A DNA stretch of 64,000 nucleotides, from contig RHPI01000772.1 in NCBI GenBank assembly GCA_009103225.1, positions 573,457 to 637,456 of the forward strand, in the 5' to 3' direction. The stretch comes from Chlorokybus atmophyticus (Eukaryota; Streptophyta; Chlorokybophyceae; Chlorokybales; Chlorokybaceae). Below the pieces are notes generated by a model that did not search any database, was not told the DNA's origin, and was given only the letters and a program-made list of their open reading frames with translations. The position numbers were made by a program, and so were the translations under genes. Below are positions 1-11,401 of this stretch, one piece after another; the first letter of the stretch is position 1; every line of letters starts with the position of its first letter.

Positions 1-1558
1 AGCGGCGACGTCTCCAGCGCCCGCCAGCGCTGACCCCCCCATCTTGCCACCATTCAATGTGTTTAGGCCCTAATTAAATCTCCCGTTTTTTAAGATCCAC
101 GGAGGCGTCGAGAGTTTTAATAAGAATTTGTTCAACTAGCAAACAACGGAGCTTGCAAATTGGTAAAGTCCAACCGCCCTGTATGCACACTCCATCTATG
201 CACATCCACAATGTATGCACATTTTGTACGGGAACACATGCCCTAGTCAAGTTACCATACGTAAACACTTGCACGCTCAATCCAAATAAACCCTATAGAC
301 CATTTATGCATACATAACTAGAGGACGGACTAAATTCATCTTACATAGAATGTATGTTATAAATATTGCACTCACTGTTGGATTTTAATAAGTACAAGAC
401 ATATGTGCTCGATCAATAACATATAATTGATATCCCGTATTGCAATACATACATTGTGCACGCTGAGAGGTTTATGCGCGGTATGCACAATATGCCTGGT
501 TGAAAGGAAGCACACCATTCCTAAGCTCCAATTGTGTGCTTTGAATGAGGACGATAACGAACGAATTTGCATTTGCATTATTGTAAATGGACCCTCAGCG
601 GTAGGGAACATGTGAACGTTCCCTTATTGGCCCGATGCTATTGACAAACGGCGACCTGCTGCAGTTTGCAACTACTGCATCCATAAAACACGAGCCTCGC
701 ATTGCCTCATGCAGTACATATATGCCATGGCAGCAATGTCAAACGAGCGAAGCTCAAAGCAAATCCATGGCATTACATGATGTGTGTTACGAACCATTTT
801 ATAATGTGAGACACTATATATTATATGTACTGTATTGTTATAGGAAAGTAGCTTGTATGATCTACATGTACATTGACATCAGCTAATTTTTCAATAGGTA
901 CATCGATCATATATAATGAATGCATCATGACAATTGTCGACATGTGAGGTACGTACAGAGTAACCATACCTTACATGGACGTCTCATGTTAGTCATTGCT
1001 TTTGACATTATTGCCGGCTTTACTAAATGTTCATATCACATACGACTTGCAAAACAACAGCTTCCTGCTTATCATGTTATGAAAGCGAAGCGGCCATTAC
1101 GCTGCAATGCACACGGTTGGGTGACAACGGAAATGCTGAAATGCTTGATGATTATGCTTGTTTGTCGACTCATTTGCACCGCAAATGTTTTTGGATTGAG
1201 ATATAAAAACACATCACAATAAGATGCAAAGTAACATGGCTTGGTATTGGTATAGTCACCTATTGACAGTCCATGAATGCACCACCATCACATGCACGTC
1301 TGATGCACATGAGGCACATGTACAAGGTAATAGTCACCTACTGGCAGTCCATTCCACGCATTCGCCACATTATCTCAAGCACCAGAAAGTGTCAGTGCGA
1401 ATGCGTTGCAACTCTTGAAGTATTTCTTAAGAGCTGTACAAGATGTAGCTACGTACTCGAAGCATGCTGCAATTGTTATTGAGGAGCACATCGTGCAAAT
1501 ATCATGGCATAGCAGCATGTGTTGGTGCGCCAATGCTTTAACTACCAATCTCACATGC
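1..1558. other. AT-rich intergenic DNA
   Basis: No reading frame here resembles a known protein and none chains across plausible splice sites. The first 45 bases are GC-rich, unlike the rest; elsewhere in this window such patches mark gene starts, so the edge of a neighbouring gene may lie just outside. The remainder is AT-rich with many short TGCA/ATGCAT palindromes. It is the downstream flank of the receptor kinase gene. Confidence 0.6.
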
Positions 1559-4500
1559 CTAGCTTTGCTTCCAACTACTTGATGAGGTAGACACAATAAC
1601 CTCCACCTGCAGGTATGCGCATTGCTGGTAAGCATAATGTTGATGACAAACAAGACAAAGAGGATGTCAACTCACCTTCTGATTGAGCGGATCATCTTTT
1701 GGCAAAAGGGGCTCGATTGTAGACAGCACATCGCGCATAAGAGGTCGTTGCTCCTTGGTTCGAGATGCGCACCTCAAGGCTACCTCTATAATGCTGCGCG
1801 CCTGAAAGCAAATGCCCACAACCAACCATCAGTGAGCCATGCCCAACATGGACAATCTGTAAGGCACGAACTCCTGCACGCGGCTTGTACTTCTTGGCCC
1901 ATACCTGCTCCAGGTTGAGCATTGGCAGTGTTGCATCCAGAACAGTTTCGACCTGGTTCGCATCATATTTACGTTGCACCTGCCAGGCAACAGAGAACCG
2001 TGTCATGAGAAGCCAACATTGCACACAAGCCACTGCCTGTATGCACGGAAATTTTACATACCCACAGCATGGTCCACTGTTCGCCTGAGGGCCTGCTCAT
2101 GTCCAAGGGAGTGCGACCAGTCACGAGCTCCAGGAGCACAATGCCGTAAGCGTACACATCACATGAGTAGTCGACACGACCAAGCTCAGCATACTCTGGG
2201 CTCGTGTAACCTGCAGTACCCACCACACGCGTGGTGTGGCTCACGCGGTGTTCATTCAAGCACTTAGCCAAGCCGAAGTCGCTGATCTGTACAAGAATAC
2301 ATTGTTGGTTACTCTCATGTAGCAACTCAATCACCAGACACATGGTTTGCAGATAAACGAAGCAACAAGGAGTAAACCTTGGGGACAAGCGACTCGTCTA
2401 GTCTGCACACAAGCAATGCATTAGAGCACATTACAGTAGGACCACACAGCACAACCTTCTGGTAAGGGGGCAACACGCTTACAAAATGTTTGCCGGCTTG
2501 AAGTCGCGATGCACAATGTGTGCTACATCGTGCAGATACTGCAACCCTCTCGCCATGCCAACCGCAATCCGTAACCGTTGCGTCCAGTCCAAAGGTTGCA
2601 CTGCACAAGTTACACAGTAAGAGACGAGCGGGGTAGGTAACTATGTCATGCGCATATTGCGATGCACAAAAGCAGCCTACTGGGATCATGCATGCTGACC
2701 TGCACGGTGCAGCCGGTTTGCCAGATTGCCACCCGCCAAGAGCTCAAGCACTAGCAGCACATTCTCGTGCTCGGTGCAGTAGCCATGCATGCGCACCAAA
2801 TTGGGGTGTTGCACACGCATCAATGCCTCCACTTCAGCCAGAAACTCAATTTCACCCTGTCACAAACCAGGTGATGTTGTTTGCACCCCACAAATAGAAC
2901 CAACAATGGACTGATACCAACACAGCCATGCTTACCTGCTGACCGCCCAACTCCAGGCGCTTGACCGCAAGGCGGGTGCCATTGGCAAAGTTGGCGATGT
3001 ACACACCTCCAAAGCCGCCCCATCCCTATGAAACACATGATAGAGTGTGACGCATGTCACTGCCAGAGGCAGACATTGCACTAAAGATGGCGATGATGAT
3101 CTAATCAGCATGTATACAAGTGCTTGCAACAAGTGGATGCTACTTACCAAGATGTTGTCGGCGCTGAAACGTCCGGTAGCTGCATGCAAGTCGCTGTACT
3201 TGAAGATCATGGTGCTGCCATCGTTGACAATCCCTGCCTCAAAATCGTGACCGCCGACAGCTGTCAACAGACGCAGGCAGTAAGACTAGCAGAAACATGT
3301 TGTGCAACAAGCATTCAGGACAACCGGCACAGGTGACTTACGCGCAGTAGGAGAAAGTGGTGCTTTAGCTTCATAGTAGTCGGCATCCTTGCCACCGGCA
3401 TTCTGTTTTCTCTTGCGCCACCATACAAAGAGCAGCACCGCAGCGATGAGCACCACTGCTACTCCTGCATAGCCAACGATATGTTTGGTCGTTTGAAGGT
3501 TGACAGCTGCTCAGACCTTACCCACTAACCAACGTGCTTCTTGACGCACGTTGTGCTACAGATGCACCAGTGCTTACCTGCAATAGCACCAATAATCGCG
3601 CCGACAGAGCTGCCTCCACCACCATTGCTGCCGGGTGGTGAGGGTGTTGACGGGGAGGACGGCCCAACCACAGCATAGATAGCCGCTGCTGTTGGCCCGC
3701 CGCACTGCATGCATAAGCCCAGATAGTGTTAGTGCTTAAAAACTGCCGCTGGTAGGGCTGAAGGGTTACTGACAAAGAGGCTGACCTTCTGTGTAGCATC
3801 TCCAGCACAATTGGCGGAGCACAAGTCATCCGGTGATGCCTTTGAGCACTGGAAGGCTCCGCATATACACTGGTTACCGTTTTGCACAGCAAACTGCGAG
3901 GATCCCTGGCAAAGCTGATTGCAACTGTGGTGGGGATTGACATCAACAATTAGCTATCAACGTGTGTTCCATGCCTTCATGCAAGCACCATGTCAAAGCC
4001 ATACCATAAGCCACCCACCTGTCCAGAGTCAAGTCGGCTACATTATCATGAGTTGTGGTCGCTTGGGTGGTGCCCAGATCGGATGAGAAGGACGAGTTAC
4101 TGAAGCAGCAGCCCCTAAATTGAGTTTGATAGTCTGGACAGGACAGCGACCATCAGCATGAGCATAGCAGTCTTGATAGAGCCTTGCACCCGTCACGCCA
4201 ACACAGATAGGAGGGAAGACACGACGATGAATGATACAGAGCACAACATGTCATCCTCACCGTTCTCGATGTCCAACTGGCAGAGAGTAGCACCGATGCC
4301 GCGCTGATCACTCTGCTGACAATTCCAGTCGATGAATTGACCAGCTTGCACCGTGGTGACCAAGTTTCCGTATGCATCGGTGATGTTGAGTGGGCTGTCA
4401 CCGCGCAGCGCCACGCAGTTGGAAGCCCCGCCTGATGGTTCTGTCGCTGCCCAGTTGGTGTACGCCACCGGAAGATCAGGATCAGCCTCCCAGACATATG

Positions 4501-7338
4501 TTCCAGGCTGCCCAAAAACGTCTATAAGTGTATAATCGCCCAGGCAACATGCGTGTATATATAACCGCGTGCACGCACGAGAATATCATGCACACGTGTG
4601 TAGATGAGCGTGTGACCTGAGTGCCTGGCAGTGCAGTGCATAGTGCGACCAACTATGCACCTTGTCTCGGTCGTTGAGTCCAATCCACGACATCGTTACA
4701 GTACTAGTTTCGTTTGCAGCCTCATCAGCGGCTTGAGAGTTGACTGTAGCAAGCTTTGCCTGGTACCCGTCGCACAAAAGTCTTCCATCATCGATTGTGT
4801 TGGCTGCAACGTGCACAACACATAAGCTACAACCGACTGGTACAAGCCTTCTTTAATTTGAACAGCAGTATCACTGAATGACTCTTGCATTGGTCCGCTG
4901 GCAGCGAACACTCACCAGTTAGCTTCCCATACTGGTAGCAGCCGCGGGTGATGTTGCCAGCAATGGGCACAGACCCTTTAGGGCAGCCGTTGCTGCTGGG
5001 AAGGAACTCGCAGAGGTATGAAGGCGACGCCGGGAACTCGCAGTACAGATCTCTCCAGCTGGCCTCTGCTCGGTCAGTTACGATCATGGCAGCACAGTGT
5101 TGGTTCCTTAAATACGGTTCACCATTAGCCACATTCCATGCGAAGTAGTCGATGGGTGTGCCATCTTGCCAGAAGAAGGCATTGTTGACCTCATCGTAAT
5201 TATAACCAAACCAAAGGTTGGCGCTATTGGTCTTGCCAATTAACCACACCTGCGACAACATACACGCAGCCCAGGACAGCTTTTCGGCACATGTCCAGTG
5301 CAATGCCTGTGTGTGCGCGCGTGCATGCATGCGTATATGTGTGTGAACGTGCAATGAGCTTCATGCATACTTGCAAAACAATGCAACGCACCTGCTGATT
5401 CTCTAACTCGTTGCGAATGGACGCCAGAGTGCCACCGGCAGCTGCGCAGGCAGCACTGGCTGCACCCTGGTTGAAGAAGGAGATGTAGGTGAAGCATCGG
5501 CCACTACGACTCGAGTCGCGGAACAACCCCTGACATGAGCCTGTACAGATATGACTGGTTGTAAAACATGCTGGACAGACCAACTGAACAGCATAACCAA
5601 TGAAGCCATGCGTTGCTTGCTGCCATGTGCTTTATATATAGATAACTCGGCAGCTGTGTCGGTTTTACTACAGAGTAAACGACTGTGCTTACATGCGCTG
5701 CCAAGACTGGTTCCAGTTGTCGTCACAGACGAGACATACACGTCTCCACAAAGCCCTTCATTTCCGGCAAAGGCGCTGCAGGTATCATAACGTTGATGGA
5801 AGGGTGCAGTTTGACACCGCATAAGCAGCACAACAACAAACTCTAAAGCTACCTTGCAAGTTTAGGCACTTCCTGAACTGAGCGTGGTAGCGGGCCAAGG
5901 AAGTAGTTATTGGACAGATCTCTGTAGACGCAACATCAAGCGGTCACTTTATCGAAGCAGGTCAAGAACATATACTACAAGTCTGCCACTACACAGTTAG
6001 CATGCTCACACAGAATTGAGCTGGGTCAACTGTGAAAGCCCCTCCGGAACCAACCCTGTGAGGGTGTTCTGCTGCAAGAGCCTGCGTGAACAGTCTGTCA
6101 ATGTAAAGCCCAAGCATGACGGTTTGCAAAGCGGTTAGCAGTAGCTGTGGACGCACAGCTCTGATAGGCTTGTCGCAGCGGGAATGCCCGCAGATATAGC
6201 GCCTCGAAAGTCATTGTTGTTCAGCCGTCTGTTGCAGTCTAGGTGAGACTGTGTTCATCCACAACACCAAGCGTCAACAAAAAGGCACAGTCTTACAGCT
6301 GTGTGAGTGCTGATCCCAGAGTGGTAGTCGGCAGCGTGCCACTGAGCTTGTTATTACTCAAATCCCTGCAAGACAACCAGTGCCTTACATGCTGTCTACA
6401 GATCGGCACATACACGTAGCTATCACACTGCAGCGTACAGAAGTTGAAGCCTAGGCAGACTCCAGATGGCATCATGAAGATAACCTGTAAGCCTGTTTTG
6501 CGACAGGTTGCTGGCAAACCACACACGGAAAAATCAGTAAGCCCTATCAACAACATGCAACATTGTTTTATAATACAAGTTTAGCGCAATGCTTACAGCG
6601 TGGTGAGACTAGTCAGCTGGGCTAGCGACGACGGTACCCCGGAGTAAAAGGAGTTTTGACTGAGATCACTGCACACAAACACAGGGTATTGTCACTAACA
6701 CTGTCATGAGAGTCAAATGCATGCTTCACTACTGCTGCATGCTACCGTACAGTATCTGGAGGCTTGACAGTTGGCCAATTTCAGGGCGAATGATCCCGCG
6801 AAGCGCAAGGTTGTTCAAATTCCTGAAAACGGAGGTTGTGACTTACTACATAAAGTGCAGAGTTATATGAAGCATGCACAACAGCCAGCATGTTGATATT
6901 CCTTACAACTGCGTGATTTGGCTATTTGCGCACGTCACGTGAGCCCATGACCCATCACACGGGTTGCTGGAAGTCCAACTGCTGAGCGCACCAGTGGGAT
7001 CAGATACAATAAACGACTTGAACAACAGGAGAGCAGCACCTGCAAGGAAACAACAAAAAGGGTCAACTCTGTCAGACCAGACAACGAGCTCCCAATGCAT
7101 GCACATGACCATTACTCACCAGCATTGGCTTGTGCTGTCGACAAAGAAGACGCCAACAACACACAAAGCTGGAATCAGTGAAAGCAATGGAAACTCGTCC
7201 GGTTTTCATGCAAGGGCATGTACTTAGCAAGCACAGGAATCGGTTAGGAATGGATTAGCCAAAGAGCTAACCTGAAGTATGAGCAGCTGTGTAGAGAATC
7301 GCCAATGTACACAAAAGAAGCGCAGTCAGCTTCCCCAT
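1559..7338 (-). CDS. LRR / double C-type lectin / WSC receptor-like kinase
   Basis: Predicted plasma-membrane receptor kinase of 1034 residues in 26 exons: 7272-7338, 6907-7039, 6751-6822, 6597-6668, 6297-6365, 6157-6228, 6010-6081, 5853-5921, 5693-5775, 5392-5540, 4916-5249, 4661-4803, 4261-4507, 4019-4133, 3786-3924, 3578-3704, 3342-3506, 3148-3260, 2936-3025, 2700-2856, 2483-2600, 2378-2402, 2062-2286, 1905-1979, 1676-1801, 1559-1606. All phases close. Order: signal peptide (1-22), LRR N-cap, six LRRs (about 67-208), cap with NEGLCG, C-type lectin domain 1 (about 237-368), lectin domain 2 (about 374-527), WSC domain (about 529-630, ending [12 protein letters not shown]), one membrane helix (about 663-682), kinase (748 to about 1018). 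The kinase keeps the glycine loop [14 protein letters not shown] lysine, [14 protein letters not shown] and SPEYAELG, so it is probably active. Lectin calcium motifs are altered (EPY and WRD in domain 1, EPS and DWN in domain 2). Sugar or cell-wall ligands are inferred from domain type only. One exon is only 25 bp. The start was chosen because its signal peptide joins the LRR cap in phase. Confidence 0.88.
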
Positions 7339-8318
7339 CTAGAGGGATGAACCTGTTACGGCTGCTTTCACAACTCTTAATCTACTACCACATCACCTGT
7401 TGCAAGCAAGCTTTACTTGACATAGGCACGATAAGTAAAGCTTTCTTTGTATGGCGTTCCTGGCTACACAGTGTGGTTAACTTCTCCAAGACGATTCTTG
7501 CGCACAGGCCCTTGACATGACTTAAGGTTGAGTGAAGTATAGTTGTCCTGTCCAGTATCTACAACAAGAGCGAGGAATTCGTGCTCAGCCAAACTGTAAA
7601 TGCCCATTAAACAGCTTGGTGAACCCAGCATTGTGCCTACATGCATAATTAACTGACGAACACACAGGTCTGCTGGAACCGGAAGCAAGAAAGCATTGAT
7701 GAATGCATGGACCATTGAACAATACGTCAAGCAAGCAAACCAACAATGCCCTGTCGGTTGCGATTGGGTAAGGACTCTCACTACGACCGCACATACCAGC
7801 CATGCAACACCATTGCACGGAGAGAAGGAAAAAGCCCAGCACACAAAGCTTGATTTAGGTTGCTTTTCAACTCTAAGCCCCCAAAGCTGCGTATGACAGA
7901 TGGCAAGGTGGCTTCCAGATTTGCTCTAACTTCACCAGCTTGATGTTACAGTCCCATAAGCTGCATAGCAGTTGCAACCAGTACACCAGAGAACCGTAAG
8001 AGTGGCGCCCCTGACAAGCTGAGTGACAAAGTGCAAAGGTCACGCATGCAGCTTAGACTGCATTGCATTTACAGCCACGAAGCAACTTGCAATCGACGCA
8101 GGCTTTGCACATCTTCTGAACAACAGGCGTCAATGTTCGGAGAGACAGCAGCAGGGGCAGCAGTGCCAGCTGACTCAGCACGCACATGTGCTAGTACCCT
8201 TCTTCGTACATAATTCCAGCACTAGAATTCTACTGCCGCAACACTAACGTACCTCTCCTTACCGGCGCACATGAACCTCTCACATACCAGCCCCGCCGCG
8301 GCAAACCCCGCTGCCGCC

Positions 8319-8341
8319 GCCACCACCACCACCACCACCAC
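8319..8341. repeat. (CAC)n microsatellite
   Basis: Seven to eight uninterrupted CAC/CCA units inside the GC-rich patch upstream of the receptor kinase. The surrounding 8300-8355 also alternates CCG and CCA. Confidence 0.85.
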
Positions 8342-9157
8342 GTCCACCGCCGCCCAGTGCACGCCCTCATACACTGCGTGCGATATTGCGCGGTAAAACA
8401 AAACAGCGGGTGCCCCGCCGCGGAGGGACGGCGCCTGCCCACAGCGCGCGTCCACCGCGAAACATGGCTCGTCGCGTCGCGACGCACTCGACTGCTGGGG
8501 ACGCGGCCTGAGTTGATCAGATGTTGCGAAATAACAGGAAAGCGAGTTAAAAGCCTCCTCTTCGAGAGCTCAACAAGCACACCAGTCATGTGACAATTTG
8601 CGCGCCAAGGCAGCACGCGCCAGAGCAGGGGTGTGGGCAGTATCGTGCTACCGTACTGTAACCGGTAGGCCTTGCCCTAGGCCCGTGCAGCACACCAATG
8701 CAGTACTATGGACTGCGAGGAAGTGTCAACGCATCATCAAGCATTGCACACGTATTACCTTAAGGTGGACATTTGGCAGACCTGTGCATGCACATAGAGT
8801 AGATCAGCAGCAGCCATCTACAACAGCAAGCAATACCTAGGTAGGCTGGCCCGGGCACTTTGACAACCAACATAACACAACATAACACAAGTGAGCTTGT
8901 TTGCTGATAGCAAACACAGTGGCTTGGCATCAGCACAAGCTGCAGCTTATCTACAAATTCAATCATCAACTATAGAAGTGAGTATGTTATGGTATTGAAT
9001 TAATGTTTTGTGCCGCATGCGCAAATTAACATCACATGCGCAATAAGGTGTTAAGTATGAAGGTATAACTTTTTGAATAGAAGTTAAACATACCAATAAA
9101 GCAAGAACATCAAAAGCTTGACTAAGACACGTTGCACTGTAATCTGATGCTGAATAA

Positions 9158-9208
9158 TTATATATATATATAGTTATATATATATATACATATATGTATA
9201 TTTATATT
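9158..9208. repeat. (TA)n AT-rich low-complexity tract
   Basis: Near-continuous TATA dinucleotides with a few interruptions, in intergenic DNA between the receptor kinase and SAM synthetase genes. Confidence 0.85.
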
Positions 9209-11401
9209 AGAGGGAGTTCCCAGTTATCCTTGCATCAAATGCAATATAACAGACGATAGTATAAAATAGTTATCATGCATGAAAATTTTTATATAGTACT
9301 AATTGCAATCTGCATTACACAATAAATTTGTAGCTGCTCTGTTTATAAATGCTCATTAGAGTTCATCCAGTACCAATATGAGTGCACCATGACTCGTCGG
9401 ATATGTCAATATTTGAGAAATTTCTGCAATTGTCGCAAGTGCACCAAATAACAAGTCCCGTATGAACGTAACTACATCCTGTTTTAGTCGTTTTATTCAT
9501 GATGATGTATATATACAGAATTCTAACAATAATTATCAATTTCATGTTAAAAGCTATTTGTCATCAATTGTGTTGCTTGAGGTGTCACGCGAAGTGATGG
9601 CAGTAAAGTTTATCCCATAATTATTCTATCTTCTTATAATTTATATACGCATAAGTCATATAACATGCCCTTTGCATATTTGAATCATGCCACTTCTGCA
9701 TCATCTCGTAACATTGATGTAGTTTAATGACATTTGTGCATTATAATGCGATGCACACGGCCTGTAATTGCAACAATCGTTATCGCGTGCGACAACTCTT
9801 GTACAACACGCGCAATAGTAATGATGTATAACACGCTTGCAATTGTGCTGTATCGCAACATAATAGCTAAAATACCAAGCATGTAACAATGTCCCGCACT
9901 ATTGTTATGCAAAAAGTAAATGGAGGGGCCCGTATGCATTACATTAACAATGATTACATTCTGTACAAGGGCGCTACCTATCAGTAAACACGGCACGTAA
10001 CAGGTGCGTCGTAAAGTGCCATTATAGTTAAATGGGATTAAAGTTATGACAAGGTTGAAGTTAACAGTGGCACCGGTATAGACATGTGCCCACAATACAC
10101 CTCAACCATGAATGGGGTTTGGTATGTAACGGAAAAAGTATAATATATTCATAGACACACGTGTTGTACAAAAGCTTCGTTTTTAAGGCTTCCTGCAAAC
10201 CATTCGAATTAATGGTTGCTGAACTTATTAAGAAGCATAGGAGGGCACCGCACCCAGAAATGTATGCAGGCTGTTGATATGGTAATCTTGCAAATCATAC
10301 GCTTGCAGCTACAGTGACGTTGGGTGTGACGTGTGCGGTGTGTGCCATGGATACATTAAATGTGCATTGCATGCAATAATTACTGGGAGCATGCAATAAA
10401 CATGGCATGAGCATAGCATCATATATGAGCGTTTTGAATCAACTAGTCGACACCACTATATCACTATTTTGCATAGATCATATCACTCCGTTCGTCGTGC
10501 AAATTAGTATATGCGATTTCACCTGCCCACACGGGCTACTGTCTGTCATTGGGTGTGAGAGGTGTGACGTGTGTGTGGCGTGTGGATTGTGTATTGCAAT
10601 AGAGTGCAAAGGAGTATGCTGTGCCAGCAAATCACACACACGGCAATGTATTAGCCTCATGGATCTGGGGGGTGGATAAAAGTCATAATAAGGATTTGTG
10701 TGCAAAAGATGCAGAGGGCACTAAAGGCACAAAACGCGTTAATGTGCACGCTTGCAAGCACACAGGCAGCAAACCAAACAAGGCACAACACAAGCTGATA
10801 ATGATTAAGAGCACAATTATCAATAGCAACGGGCTGGTCCAGGCCCCTAAAAACTGCAACTTGCCAACAACACCAACTATGTGTACAAAAGGTTTATGCC
10901 TCATGTGTGTCACCGCGAGATAGAGCAGCGTGTGTATAGTTACCATATATGCAGCCGCAGCGCATCCTTTCTTACACCCATGGATGCAGAGCATGCTGGA
11001 CCCGCTAAAGCACTTGAAACCCTCAACCAATGCCGCAGATGAATTGCAAGTCAACGGGTCTGAGATGGATGGCGTGATTTGAAACACTTGCTTGACGCAC
11101 AACTCTTATCTGGCAGCGAAACACATGCATGTGGTTGGAGCTACAGCTGATGTTCTCACATGAGGGCGCGCTGATGGCAACAGCTCCTGAGGCTTGCCAA
11201 AGACAATTGAGAACTGTATATGCACCACAACCCGCTGGTTCTCAAAGTGCTCAACTCGTTGCACATTACCCACAAGCGCGGCCAAGCTGCTGGCCTTTTC
11301 TTACTTTGCAGCTCATGCTCCATTCTGCAAAAATAAGCGCACTCATGCGCTAGAAAAATGATGCAGCGAGGCTGCATTTGCCTATCACTACTGCCCTTAA
11401 C

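Larger units (their letters stand above)
7339..11401. other. Intergenic region upstream of the receptor kinase
   Basis: No gene is supported. A GC-rich patch at about 8280-8480 resembles the patches over other gene starts in this window and may be the promoter or an untranslated leader of the receptor kinase. From about 8900 to 10900 the DNA is AT-rich with only short chance frames. Confidence 0.55.

Noticed and set aside
7120-7168. A possible 49-bp exon of the receptor kinase between the signal-peptide exon and the LRR cap
   Set aside because: It has good splice signals, but including it breaks the reading phase into the next exon; skipping it gives a perfect join.
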